The notes: generated from the letters alone by a model not told the origin. 52,206 nt of DNA from Streptomyces exfoliatus (GCF_000725545.1 NZ_JNZP01000034.1:1-52206); one strand, 5' to 3'. Shown: positions 43,137 through 51,064, numbered from the stretch's first letter. A program made the numbers and translations.

Positions 43137-43898
43137 ATGACCAAGCAGATGCGAGTCCGTATCGCGCGCATCGCCGCCGGTGCGGTGATCGCCGCCGGCG
43201 CGTCGCTCACCGCGGCGGGTGCGGCGCAGGCCGTGGGCGCCTTCGGCAACAGCCCGACCTCGGATCCCACGTGCCTTCCCGGGAGCCCCGGTTGTGAGAT
43301 CACGCCTCCGCCGGTGACGACGCCTCCGGTGGAGACGACCCCGCCGGTGGAGACCACGCCTCCCGTGGAGACGACCCCGCCGGTGGAGACGACCCCGCCG
43401 GTGGAGACCACGCCTCCCGTGGAGACCACGCCTCCGGTGGAGACGACCCCGCCGGTGGAGACCACGCCTCCCGTGGAGACGACCCCGCCGGTGGAGACCA
43501 CGCCGCCCGGCGGTGGCGAGACCACCAACCCCGGCGGTGGCGAGACCACCAACCCCGGCAACGGCAACGGCAACGGGAACGGGAACGGCAACCCCGGTTC
43601 CACCGACTCGCCCGTGACCCCGGACGAGGACGGTACCGACTCCGGTAGCGCCGACCCCGGCACCTGCACCGTCGACCTCGACGGCGCCGAGTGCGTGGAC
43701 AGCGGCAACAGCAACACCGACACCAACAACGCCGGCTCGCAGCCCGTGCAGCAGGGTCAGGCGAAGGAGGAGCTCGCCGAGACCGGTGCGGCCGAGACCT
43801 CGTTCCTGGTCATCGGTGCCGCGACGATGATCGCCGGCGGCATCGGCTTCCGCATGCTGCCGCGCCTCGTCGCCGGTGGCGGTCGCGCGGCCGTCTGA
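43137..43898 (+). CDS. Sortase-anchored wall protein with PPVETT repeat stalk (LAETG motif)
   Basis: This 253-residue secreted protein has a signal peptide at residues 1-~33 (IAAGAVIAAGASLTAAGAAQA). The mature N-terminus holds a CLPGSPGC cysteine pair. Ten tandem PPVETT units follow, then GGGETTNP repeats and a GN-repeat. A small region with another cysteine pair (GTCTVDLDGAECVD) precedes the sorting signal. That signal is LAETG at 213-217, a hydrophobic helix (FLVIGAATMIAGGIGF) and a basic tail with Arg. LAxTG is the motif of class E sortases in high-GC Gram-positives. It is probably linked to peptidoglycan with the Pro/Thr-rich part spanning the wall. No enzymatic domain is seen. The gene stands alone between prfB and ftsEX. 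Confidence 0.9.
   Translation: MTKQMRVRIARIAAGAVIAAGASLTAAGAAQAVGAFGNSPTSDPTCLPGSPGCEITPPPVTTPPVETTPPVETTPPVETTPPVETTPPVETTPPVETTPPVETTPPVETTPPVETTPPVETTPPGGGETTNPGGGETTNPGNGNGNGNGNGNPGSTDSPVTPDEDGTDSGSADPGTCTVDLDGAECVDSGNSNTDTNNAGSQPVQQGQAKEELAETGAAETSFLVIGAATMIAGGIGFRMLPRLVAGGGRAAV
43321..43502 (+). repeat. 18-bp tandem repeats encoding PPVETT
   Basis: Ten near-identical 18-bp units of the type CCGGTGGAGACGACCCCG alternate in their third positions (GACGACCCCG versus GACCACGCCT). This gives a higher-order pattern of two to three units. Copy number is likely to vary between strains by slippage. Confidence 0.93.
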
Positions 43899-43938
43899 CG
43901 GACCCGCGTGAGCGCGTGAGCGTACGTGCGTGAAAGGG

Positions 43939-43970
43939 GAAGGGCCGGGGAGATCTCTCCCCGGCCCTTC
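43939..43970. terminator. Strong bidirectional terminator
   Basis: A perfect 15-bp stem GAAGGGCCGGGGAGA with its complement around TC lies 40 bases after the wall-protein stop. It faces the end of the convergent small gene at 44040. A TCCTCG tail follows. Confidence 0.82.
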
Positions 43971-44039
43971 CTCGTACGTCCGGCTCGTGTGGCGTCCGCG
44001 TGACACCCGGATGCGCCCAGAGCGATCCGAAAGGCGGCT

Positions 44040-44222
44040 CTAGGCCGTGCGGACCATCGCGAGCAACGCGATCATGGCCAGCAGGGCGACCGCCAGCGTC
44101 AGCAGCATCGCGGGCGACGGACCCTGTGGGGTCAGGCGCTCCCGGTTCGCGCGGCAGACGGGGCAGCGGCCCTCGGCGACCGGGGCCGCGCAGTTGGCGC
44201 ACACCAGTCGGTCATAGGTCAT
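44040..44222 (-). CDS. Small zinc-ribbon membrane protein
   Basis: This is a 60-residue protein with two CxxC knuckles, CANC and CPVC (residues 8-11 and 20-23), separated by APVAEGR. A short linker and one C-terminal membrane helix (about 39-57, MLLTLAVALLAMIALLAMV) follow. The order suggests a cytoplasmic zinc ribbon tethered to the membrane. The ATG at 44222 follows GGAGGAGAGC, an excellent ribosome-binding site, which strongly supports this short frame as a real gene. It is divergent from ftsE. The function is unknown; membrane-tethered rubredoxin-like ribbons may bind partners. Confidence 0.8.
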   Translation of the reverse strand: MTYDRLVCANCAAPVAEGRCPVCRANRERLTPQGPSPAMLLTLAVALLAMIALLAMVRTA

Positions 44223-44415
44223 GCGCTCTCCTCCTCCCGCACTGGGGGCTACACCTGGACAACGTCCGGAGGGGTCCGGGCGTTCCCCCTACCACTGTGC
44301 CAGCTCCCCGGCGTTTCGGCGCGCCCCGTCGGATCGTCCCGCCCCCGTGCGCGGGGGCGAAAAGGATAAACGTCGCAAGCCAGGACCGCGACTGCGCGGG
44401 CCTTCCCCGTTCGCG

Positions 44416-44421
44416 TAAGGT
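44416..44421 (+). promoter_or_regulatory. Candidate -10 box of ftsE
   Basis: TAAGGT fits TANNNT and gives a ~30-base leader for ftsE. The -35 region is not convincing. The 235-base gap 44223-44457 also holds a GCCCCC/GGGGGC hairpin at 44341-44358. Confidence 0.4.
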
Positions 44422-44457
44422 CACGCACACCTACTCCCGGCCGACCGTGGTGCATCC

Positions 44458-45147
44458 GTGATCCGATTCGACAACGTCTCCAAGTCCTATCCGAAGCAGA
44501 ACCGCCCCGCGCTCCGGGATGTCTCCCTGGAGATCGAGAAGGGGGAGTTCGTCTTCCTCGTCGGTTCCTCAGGCTCCGGAAAGTCGACTTTCCTGCGGCT
44601 GCTCCTGCGTGAGGAGCGCGCCAGTCAAGGCCAGGTGCACGTCCTCGGCAAGGACCTCGCCCGCCTGTCCAACTGGAAGGTGCCGCACATGCGGCGTCAA
44701 CTCGGCACCGTCTTCCAGGACTTCCGCCTGCTGCCCAACAAGACCGTCGCCGAGAACGTGGCCTTCGCCCAGGAGGTCATCGGCAAGCCGCGCGGCGAGA
44801 TCCGCAAGGCCGTGCCGCAGGTGCTCGACCTGGTCGGGCTCGGCGGCAAGGAGGACCGGATGCCCGGCGAGCTCTCCGGTGGTGAGCAGCAGCGTGTCGC
44901 CATCGCCCGCGCCTTCGTCAACCGCCCGATGCTGCTGATCGCCGACGAGCCCACCGGCAACCTCGACCCGCAGACCTCGGTCGGCATCATGAAGCTGCTC
45001 GACCGCATCAACAGGACAGGGACCACCGTCGTCATGGCGACCCACGACCAGAACATCGTCGACCAGATGCGCAAGCGCGTCATAGAGCTCGAGAAGGGTC
45101 GCCTCGTCCGCGACCAGGCGCGCGGCGTCTACGGATACCAGCACTGA
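44458..45147 (+). CDS. ftsE: FtsE, cell-division ABC ATPase
   Basis: This is a 229-residue cytosolic ATPase that works with FtsX to activate cell-wall hydrolases at division or growth sites. Walker A is GSSGSGKST (36-44), the signature is [14 protein letters not shown], Walker B is [12 protein letters not shown], and the H-loop is [12 protein letters not shown]. Overall the sequence is typical actinobacterial FtsE ([20 protein letters not shown]). The GTG at 44458 has no good ribosome-binding site. It is followed 23 bases later by ftsX, and the two form an operon. In mycobacteria FtsEX controls the RipC peptidase; the Streptomyces target is not encoded next to it. Confidence 0.97.
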   Translation: MIRFDNVSKSYPKQNRPALRDVSLEIEKGEFVFLVGSSGSGKSTFLRLLLREERASQGQVHVLGKDLARLSNWKVPHMRRQLGTVFQDFRLLPNKTVAENVAFAQEVIGKPRGEIRKAVPQVLDLVGLGGKEDRMPGELSGGEQQRVAIARAFVNRPMLLIADEPTGNLDPQTSVGIMKLLDRINRTGTTVVMATHDQNIVDQMRKRVIELEKGRLVRDQARGVYGYQH

Positions 45148-45170
45148 GCAGGTAGGGGACAGAACACACC

Positions 45171-46088
45171 ATGCGCGCTCAGTTCGTGCTCTCGGAGATC
45201 GGCATCGGTCTCCGGCGCAATCTCACGATGACCTTCGCCGTCGTCATCTCCGTGGCCCTCTCGCTCGCCCTCTTCGGCGGTGCCCTGCTCATGCGTGAGC
45301 AGGTCAGCACGATGAAGGACTTCTGGTACGACAAGGTCAACGTCTCCCTCTTCCTCTGCAACAGGGCCGACGCGGCCGACGGGGTCAAGTGCCCCAAGGG
45401 CGCGGTCACGGCACAGCAGAAGGAGCAGATCAAGGCCGATCTGCAGAAGATGGACATCGTCGAGACCGTCTACTACGAGTCGACCGACGAGGCGTTCAAG
45501 CGGTACAAGGAGGAGTACGGCGAGACGGCCATCGCCTCCGTCATCACGCCGGACCAGATGCAGGAGTCCTTCCGGGTCAAGCTCAAGGACCCGGAGAAGT
45601 ACAAGGTGATCGCCACGGCCTTCGCGGGCCGTGACGGGATCGAGTCCGTCCAGGACCAGCGGGACACCCTGGAGGACCTGTTCGACCTGATGAACGGCAT
45701 GAACATCGCCGCTCTCTGCGTCATGGGCCTGATGCTCGTCATCGCGTTGATGCTGATCGTCAACACGGTCCGCGTCTCGGCCTTCAGCCGCCGGAGAGAG
45801 ACCGGCATCATGCGGCTCGTCGGCGCGTCGAGCTTCTACATCCAGATGCCGTTCATCATGGAGGCCGCCTTCGCCGGGCTCCTGGGCGGCGCGGTCGCCT
45901 GTGTGCTGCTGCTCGTCGGCCGGTACTTCCTGATCGACAACGGCATCGCGCTCGCGGAGAAGATGCAGCTCGTCAACTTCATCGGCTGGGACGCCGTCCT
46001 CGCCAAGCTGCCGCTCGTGATCGCCATCGGTCTCCTCATGCCCGCGGTGGCCGCTTTCATCGCGCTGCGCAAGTACCTGAAGGTGTGA
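45171..46088 (+). CDS. ftsX: FtsX, cell-division ABC permease-like protein
   Basis: This 305-residue membrane protein has TM1 near residues 20-42, a large extracellular loop (about 43-175), and three C-terminal helices (about 180-205, 225-252 and 275-298). The loop carries a cysteine pair (FLCNRADAADGVKC) likely to form a disulfide. DPEKYKVIATAFAGRDGIES is typical of the FtsX outer domain. FtsX is not a transporter; it passes FtsE ATPase signals to extracytoplasmic peptidoglycan hydrolases. The ATG at 45171 follows TAGGGGAC. It is co-transcribed with ftsE and followed by a terminator hairpin. Confidence 0.96.
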   Translation: MRAQFVLSEIGIGLRRNLTMTFAVVISVALSLALFGGALLMREQVSTMKDFWYDKVNVSLFLCNRADAADGVKCPKGAVTAQQKEQIKADLQKMDIVETVYYESTDEAFKRYKEEYGETAIASVITPDQMQESFRVKLKDPEKYKVIATAFAGRDGIESVQDQRDTLEDLFDLMNGMNIAALCVMGLMLVIALMLIVNTVRVSAFSRRRETGIMRLVGASSFYIQMPFIMEAAFAGLLGGAVACVLLLVGRYFLIDNGIALAEKMQLVNFIGWDAVLAKLPLVIAIGLLMPAVAAFIALRKYLKV

Positions 46089-46106
46089 GAGACACCTCTG
46101 CCGGTG

Positions 46107-46143
46107 GATGGCGCCGTACGGTCAAAGCCCGTGCGGCGCCATC
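46107..46143 (+). terminator. Terminator of ftsEX
   Basis: GATGGCGCCGTACG pairs with CGTGCGGCGCCATC (14 bp, one G-T wobble) around a nine-base loop, 18 bases after ftsX. It separates ftsEX from the protease gene. Confidence 0.78.
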
Positions 46144-46152
46144 GCCTTGTCC

Positions 46153-46158
46153 TAGAGT
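46153..46158 (+). promoter_or_regulatory. Candidate -10 box for a leaderless S41 protease mRNA
   Basis: TAGAGT is followed by seven bases and the ATG at 46166. There is no ribosome-binding site. The -35 region falls in the ftsX terminator and is not recognisable. Confidence 0.45.
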
Positions 46159-46165
46159 GGGCGCC

Positions 46166-47353
46166 ATGCCGGCCGGCACCGACCACCTCTGTATCCGGCC
46201 CCGCGGAGTACTCCGTGGGGCCGTTCTGACGTTGGTCTTCGCCGGAGTCCTCGCCACCGCCGCCGCCACCGGCTCACTGCCCCGGCAGGAGCCCGCAGGC
46301 GAGTCCGCGGGGGCGTCCACGCGCGCGGGGCAGCGGTCCCCGGCAGGCGCGCCCGTCGACAGCGCCGCCCTGAACCGTGCCGCCGCCGCGGCCATGGCCG
46401 ACGGGAAGTCGGGCAAGCAGGCCGCCGAGGAGTTCGTCAGCCGCAGCGGCGACCGCTGGGGCGCGGTGTACGACAAGAAGGAGTACGCCGAGTTCGAGCA
46501 GGCCCTCGACGGGGCCTACACCGGCGTGGGGCTCTCCGCGGGCCGGGCCGGCGGGGACCGCGTCCAGGTGACCCGGGTGCAGCCGGGCGGCCCCGCCGAG
46601 CGGGCCGGGCTCAAGGCCGGCGACCGGCTCGTCGCGGTCGACGGACGCCCGGTCGACGGCCTCGCGGTCTCCCAGGTCGTCGCCCTGCTGCGCGGCGACG
46701 GCGTACCGGGCTCCGCCGTCTCCCTCCGGGTCGAGCGCGGGCGCGCCGCCTGGACGCGGACCCTGCACCGGGCCCGGCTGGCCACGGACCCGGTCACCGT
46801 CCGCCGCCTGGACGACGGAACCCTGCTCATCCGGGTCGCCGCCTTCACCAAGGGCGCCGGTACGCGCGTGCGTGACGCGGTACGCGCCGCCCCGGCCGGC
46901 GCCGGAGTCCTCCTGGACCTGCGGGGCAACGCGGGCGGCCTGGTCGCCGAGGCCGCCGTGGCCGCCTCCGCCTTCCTCGACGGCGGTCTGGTCGCCACGT
47001 ACGACGTGGAGGGCGAGCAGCGGGCCGTGTACGCGGAGGGGGGCGGCGACACCGGCCGGCCCCTGGTGGCGCTGATCGACGGGGGCACGATGAGCGCGGC
47101 CGAGCTGCTCACCGGCGCCCTCCAGGACCGGGGCAGGGCGGTCACGGTGGGTTCGCGCACCTTCGGCAAGGGGGCGGTCCAGATGCCGAGCACCCTGCCG
47201 GACGGTTCGGTCGCCGAGCTGACCGTCGGCCACTACCGCACACCGGCCGGACACACGGTGGACGGCCGCGGCATCACTCCGGACCTGACGGCCGGGGAAC
47301 GGGCCGAGGAACGAGCGAAGACGGTATTGAGTGGCCTCGGAGGGGGCTCGTAG
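46166..47353 (+). CDS. Secreted or membrane-anchored S41 (CtpA-like) protease
   Basis: This is a 395-residue protease. A short N-terminal signal or anchor (about 13-35, GAVLTLVFAGVLATAAATG) is followed by a Ser/Ala-rich linker. A PDZ domain (about 115-190: QVTRVQPGGPAERAGLKAGD) precedes the S41 catalytic domain. S310 lies in DGGTMSAAELL and K335 in FGKGAVQ, forming the Ser-Lys dyad. GVLLDLRGNAGG is also typical. Such C-terminal processing proteases cut envelope proteins. It lies between ftsEX and smpB, a stable arrangement in Streptomyces, but with its own probable leaderless promoter. The ATG at 46166 is preferred over the upstream frame that overlaps ftsX and its terminator. Confidence 0.92.
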   Translation: MPAGTDHLCIRPRGVLRGAVLTLVFAGVLATAAATGSLPRQEPAGESAGASTRAGQRSPAGAPVDSAALNRAAAAAMADGKSGKQAAEEFVSRSGDRWGAVYDKKEYAEFEQALDGAYTGVGLSAGRAGGDRVQVTRVQPGGPAERAGLKAGDRLVAVDGRPVDGLAVSQVVALLRGDGVPGSAVSLRVERGRAAWTRTLHRARLATDPVTVRRLDDGTLLIRVAAFTKGAGTRVRDAVRAAPAGAGVLLDLRGNAGGLVAEAAVAASAFLDGGLVATYDVEGEQRAVYAEGGGDTGRPLVALIDGGTMSAAELLTGALQDRGRAVTVGSRTFGKGAVQMPSTLPDGSVAELTVGHYRTPAGHTVDGRGITPDLTAGERAEERAKTVLSGLGGGS

Positions 47354-47371
47354 TGCGAAAATGACCGCACT

Positions 47372-47911
47372 ATGGCAAAGGGACTCGTGAACGTGCAGGG
47401 CAAGCCTGCGAAGAAGACGACGGACAAGGCGCCGGAGCGCAAGCTCATCGCGCAGAACAAGAAGGCGCGCCACGACTACCACATCGTCGACACCTACGAG
47501 TGCGGTGTGGTCCTCATGGGCACCGAGGTGAAGTCGCTGCGGATGGGCCGGGCCTCGCTGGTCGACGGCTTCGTGCAGATCGACAACCACGAGGCGTGGC
47601 TGCACAACATCCATGTGCCCGAGTACATGCAGGGCAGCTGGACCAATCACTCGGCGAAGCGGAAGCGGAAGCTGCTGCTGCACCGGGAGGAGATCGACAA
47701 GCTGGAGTCGAAGTCCCAGGAGACGGGTCACACGATCGTGCCCCTCGCGCTGTACTTCCTGAACGGCCGGGTCAAGGTCGAGATCGCGCTCGCCAAGGGC
47801 AAGAAGGAGTTCGACAAGCGGCAGACCCTGCGCGAGAAGCAGGACACCCGCGAGACCAACCGGGCCATCGCGGCGGCCAAGCGCCGGCAGCGGGCGGCCA
47901 AGATCGCCTAG
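47372..47911 (+). CDS. smpB: SmpB, tmRNA-binding protein
   Basis: This 179-residue protein is the partner of tmRNA in rescue of stalled ribosomes. A basic leader of ~25 residues precedes the OB-fold core ([63 protein letters not shown]). The basic C-terminal tail ([20 protein letters not shown], then AKRRQRAAK) enters the mRNA channel. The ATG at 47372 begins 18 bases after the protease stop and lacks a clear ribosome-binding site. The tmRNA gene starts 113 bases after its stop, so the two partners are adjacent. Confidence 0.97.
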   Translation: MAKGLVNVQGKPAKKTTDKAPERKLIAQNKKARHDYHIVDTYECGVVLMGTEVKSLRMGRASLVDGFVQIDNHEAWLHNIHVPEYMQGSWTNHSAKRKRKLLLHREEIDKLESKSQETGHTIVPLALYFLNGRVKVEIALAKGKKEFDKRQTLREKQDTRETNRAIAAAKRRQRAAKIA

Positions 47912-47971
47912 GGCCCGTCCTGGCGGTGCGGGTCGCGGCTAATACGCTGGCACCAGTGCCCGTCGGTCACG

Positions 47972-47977
47972 TACGAT
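47972..47977 (+). promoter_or_regulatory. Candidate -10 box of ssrA
   Basis: TACGAT lies ~50 bases before the mature 5' end, allowing a precursor trimmed by RNase P. CTGGCA at 47947-47952 is a 4/6 match to the -35, at 19-base spacing. A second possible -10 (TACGCT at 47943) is nearby. Confidence 0.45.
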
Positions 47978-48024
47978 GGGCCGTGCACGCCTCGCAAGGG
48001 GGGTGCACGTTGATAAAAAAACAT

Positions 48025-48417
48025 GGGGATGATCGGTTTCGACAGCGGATACCGATGCAGAGGAAGCGTGCCGAGGAAGCGGCAATGATCTCGTAAACCA
48101 TATGTCGCAACCAATAATCGCCAACTCCAAGAGCGATAACTCCCGCTTCGCCCTCGCTGCCTAATTTTTAGGTAACGACAAGAAGCCTCTGTGAGGAGCG
48201 TCAGCCCGGGGGTGGTCCCGACCCGGATCCTGGCGTCATTTAGGGATCTAAACCTCTCACCCCGGTCACGGGGGTAAGAGGGAAATCAAACAGTGACTGA
48301 GCCCGTCGGAGACTTGTCCGCGTGATCTCCGGGGCTGAGAAACTCGTAGCGGACTGCGCACGGAGAAGCTCTGTTTCCGTACCGTTGGACGCGGGTTCGA
48401 TTCCCGCCATCTCCACC
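48025..48417 (+). ncRNA. ssrA: Transfer-messenger RNA (tmRNA)
   Basis: The 5' end GGGGATGATCGGTTTCGACAG and the 3' tRNA-like end with GGTTCGATTC and CATCTCC are diagnostic. GGGGATG pairs with CATCTCC as the acceptor stem. The tag reading frame starts at GCC 48120 and encodes ANSKSDNSRFALAA before TAA at 48162-48164. The tag ends in the FALAA-type degron seen in Streptomyces. Pseudoknot regions follow, including the GACCCGGATCC stretch and the CTCTCACCCC/GGGGTAAGAG stem. The encoded 3' end reads A-C-C-G, so the terminal CCA is not fully encoded and must be completed by CCA-adding enzyme. Confidence 0.97.
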
Positions 48418-48546
48418 GAGAGTCCGAAGGGCGTTGCCCGCTCGGACACCTCACCCCATGTGGGCCGAGGCCCGGCAGTCGTCACGACGACCGCCGGGCC
48501 TTTGTCGTGCCCGGCCTTCGGGCGCCTCCGCAGGCCCTCTTGTCGG

Positions 48547-48562
48547 CTTGGTCTGGACCTGC
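48547..48562 (+). promoter_or_regulatory. Candidate DasR site upstream of the GH18-like gene
   Basis: CTTGGTCTGGACCTGC carries the core TGGTCTGGACC, matching 10 of 12 positions of the DasR core TGGTCTAGACCA. It lies ~48 bases upstream of a secreted GH18-like gene, the class of gene DasR controls. Confidence 0.5.
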
Positions 48563-48609
48563 CACTCTGCCGTGGCCGCCCCCACGCAACGGCACTCCCG
48601 GAGGTACGT

Positions 48610-49686
48610 ATGCGCCACAGACCTCTCTCGGTCCTGCTCATGCTCTTCGCCCTCCTCGTCCCCGTCGCCACCCCGGCGTCCGCCGCCGCACCCGTGCAGG
48701 TCTACGGGGCCTGGCACTGCGGGGACGACTACTGCACCTGGGGCACGGTCCGCGACGTCGCCGAGTTCGACGCCAAGAACCACTGGCTGGTCGACCGCGG
48801 TGACGGACGCCCCTCCGTCAACCTCGTGGTGCTCAGCTTCGTGGAGCCGCTGAAACTGCTGCGCCGCACCACCGACGCCACCACCGCCGACGGCGTTCCC
48901 GTCGGGATGAACCGCGAGATCGTCGAGTACTTCACCTCGCGCGGGATCCGCGTGATGCTGTCCATCGGCGGGCTCACGTACACCGACGAATGGGACGCGG
49001 CCCTCACGGAGAACGCCACCCAGCTGGGTCTGCGCGCCGCCGCGGTCGCCGCGGACCTCGGCGTCGGCATCGAGATCGACTACGAGCAGAACACCGCCCC
49101 GAACCTCACCGGGCTGCAGGCCTTCATCGACGCCTACCGCTCCGTGCACCCCTACGACGCCTCCGGTACGCGGCCGGCCGCCCGGCTCACCATCGACACC
49201 GCCGCCGGCGACCGCTGGCTCATCGACATCAACCGCAAGGCGACCGCCGACTGGCTGCGCACCGACAAGCCCGTCCTCGACTACGCCAACGCGATGGTGA
49301 CGGCCCGGCCCACCTCCGCGAGCTCGCACATCGCGAACTGGCAGGAGCACATCGACGGCAAGTCCCAGTACGCGCCGCCGGTCGCCCCGCTCGCGCCCGC
49401 CAAGTTCACGGCCGGGCTCTACCTCGCGTACGGGCGCAGCCCGCTGCCCGAGTGCACCGACTTCGCGAACTCGCTGCAGCGGGCGACCGGGGACTGGGTG
49501 CGGAACGCGGCCCCGAACGGGGCGGGGACCACGTCCGGCCTGCTCGGCTACATGTTCTGGGCCGCGGAGAAACCGTCCACGCGGGGCCTCGGGACGCAGG
49601 AGCCCAACGGGTGCGCGGGCGGTGCCGGGGCGGGTGCCACCGCGTACGGGGTGCAGGTGCCGATGCCGCCGCTGCGACAGTCCTGA
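48610..49686 (+). CDS. Secreted GH18-like (chitinase-family) protein
   Basis: This 358-residue secreted protein has a signal peptide at residues 1-~26 (LSVLLMLFALLVPVATPASA). The mature part is a TIM-barrel of the GH18 type, with VNLVVLSFVEPL, GIRVMLSIGGLTYTDEW and the catalytic strand GVGIEIDYE. Compared with the family DGxDxDxE motif, the first Asp is Val and the second is Glu, but the last Asp and the catalytic Glu remain. Activity is therefore possible but not certain. No carbohydrate-binding module is attached. The ATG at 48610 follows GGAGG at ideal spacing; the longer frame overlaps tmRNA. A DasR-like site upstream supports a role in chitin or GlcNAc polymer use. Confidence 0.85.
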   Translation: MRHRPLSVLLMLFALLVPVATPASAAAPVQVYGAWHCGDDYCTWGTVRDVAEFDAKNHWLVDRGDGRPSVNLVVLSFVEPLKLLRRTTDATTADGVPVGMNREIVEYFTSRGIRVMLSIGGLTYTDEWDAALTENATQLGLRAAAVAADLGVGIEIDYEQNTAPNLTGLQAFIDAYRSVHPYDASGTRPAARLTIDTAAGDRWLIDINRKATADWLRTDKPVLDYANAMVTARPTSASSHIANWQEHIDGKSQYAPPVAPLAPAKFTAGLYLAYGRSPLPECTDFANSLQRATGDWVRNAAPNGAGTTSGLLGYMFWAAEKPSTRGLGTQEPNGCAGGAGAGATAYGVQVPMPPLRQS

Positions 49687-49690
49687 TCCG

Positions 49691-51013
49691 TCAGGCCGGA
49701 GCGCGGCGGCCGACCCCGGTCGCCGCGCAGAGGGTCAGAGCCAGGGTCGCCGCCGCGAGCGGTATCAGGAAGCCGAAGGCGGGGAAGGGGGCGTGGTCGG
49801 CGGCCCACCCGCCGGTGGCCGAGCCCGCCGCGATGCCGCCGAGGAGGGCGGTCACCGCCAGGGTCATGCCCTCGTTGAGCTGCGACGCGGGCGTCAGGCG
49901 CTGGACCAGGCCCATGCCCGTCACCATCGTCGGAGCCGTCGCCATGCCCGCCACCAGGAGCCCGGCGGCGAGCGCGAGCAGCGAGCCGGTCGAGGCGGCG
50001 AGCAGCGGCAGCGTCATGAGGACGGCCATCGCGGCCAGGCAGGTGCGGAGCCGGGCGGTGCGCCGGGCCCGGCCGTAGAGGAGGCCCGCCGCGCAGGAGC
50101 CCGCGGCCTGGAGGGCGAGGACGGGTCCCGCGACGGGGCCGTCCACGTACGCGAGGGTCACCACCTCCATCGAGCCGAAGACCGCTCCGGTGGCCAGGAA
50201 GGCCGCCATGAGGGCGACCATGCCGGGGACCCGCAGCGGGGAGCCGGCGGTGGTGCGCGGTGCGATCGGCGGTTCGGTGGAGCGCTGGGCGGCGAAGACC
50301 AGGACGCCGCCGAGGAAGAGGGCGGCGGCCGTGAGCGTGCCCGCCTCGGGGAAGAAGGCCGAGCAGAGGACCGCGGCGACGACCGGGCCGAGCATGAAGC
50401 AGAGTTCGTCGGCGGCCTGCTCGAAGGAGTTGGCGGTGTGCAGGGCGTCCTGGTCGCCCTTCAGGAGGTGCGCCCACCGGGCCCGGGACATGCCGCCCGT
50501 GTTCGGGGCGGTGGCGGTGAGGGCCGTCGTGGCGAACAGGGTCCAGAGGGGTGCCCGCTGGTGCACGCACAGCAGCAGGACCAGATGGCCGAGGACGGCG
50601 TAGGCGGTGGCGGGGACCGCGATCCTCGCCTGGCCGTACCGGTCGACGAGCCGGGCGATCCAGGGGGCCGTGACGGCCCCTGCGGCCATGCCGGTGGCGG
50701 TGACCGCGCCCGCGAGCGCGTACGAGTGGTACGCCGCCGCGATCATGATCACGGCGCTGACGCCGAACATGCCCATGGGCAGCCGGGCGATCAGGTTGCC
50801 CGCGGTGAACGCGCGTGTGCCGGGGAGGGTGAAGAGGCGCAGGTACGGGTTGCCGGGGGCGACTTTCGGCCGGTCGTGTGCGTGGTGGCGATCGCCGTCG
50901 TGCTGGCGGTCGCCGTCGTGGTCGTGGGGGCGGGGGGTGGTGGCCGGCCGGTTGCGGTAGCGGGGGGCGACGGCCGGGCCGGCGGGGGTCAGGGTGAGGT
51001 CCGGTGGCGGCAT
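49691..51013 (-). CDS. MFS transporter with His-rich N-terminus
   Basis: This is a 440-residue major facilitator with 12 predicted helices starting near residue 65 (FTAGNLIARLPMGMFGVSAV). The loop between helices 2 and 3 has a basic MFS-type motif (WIARLVDRYGQARI). Other marks are GLLYGRARRTARLR and the C-terminal helices. The cytoplasmic N-terminus has a cluster of histidines and aspartates (HDHDGDRQHDGDRHHAHD, about residues 30-47) that could bind metal. It is convergent with the GH18-like gene, four bases apart, and divergent from the LysR gene, which probably controls it. The substrate is unknown; relatives include drug and sugar-efflux carriers. Confidence 0.88.
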   Translation of the reverse strand: MPPPDLTLTPAGPAVAPRYRNRPATTPRPHDHDGDRQHDGDRHHAHDRPKVAPGNPYLRLFTLPGTRAFTAGNLIARLPMGMFGVSAVIMIAAAYHSYALAGAVTATGMAAGAVTAPWIARLVDRYGQARIAVPATAYAVLGHLVLLLCVHQRAPLWTLFATTALTATAPNTGGMSRARWAHLLKGDQDALHTANSFEQAADELCFMLGPVVAAVLCSAFFPEAGTLTAAALFLGGVLVFAAQRSTEPPIAPRTTAGSPLRVPGMVALMAAFLATGAVFGSMEVVTLAYVDGPVAGPVLALQAAGSCAAGLLYGRARRTARLRTCLAAMAVLMTLPLLAASTGSLLALAAGLLVAGMATAPTMVTGMGLVQRLTPASQLNEGMTLAVTALLGGIAAGSATGGWAADHAPFPAFGFLIPLAAATLALTLCAATGVGRRAPA

Positions 51014-51064
51014 GGCTCAAGGTTCGGGGGAGCGGGCCCGAGGGGTCCAACACCTGTTCGGTGA

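Noticed and set aside
43321..43502. Short regular repeats resembling a CRISPR array
   Set aside because: The 18-bp units are contiguous with no unique spacers, stay in frame and encode PPVETT in a secreted protein. No cas genes are present. The same reasoning excludes the repeats at 34735-35410.
48025..48609. Genomic-island insertion at the tmRNA 3' end
   Set aside because: The ssrA 3' end is a common integration site, but no integrase gene or duplicated 3' fragment follows. The next genes have normal Streptomyces composition and a native-looking promoter region.
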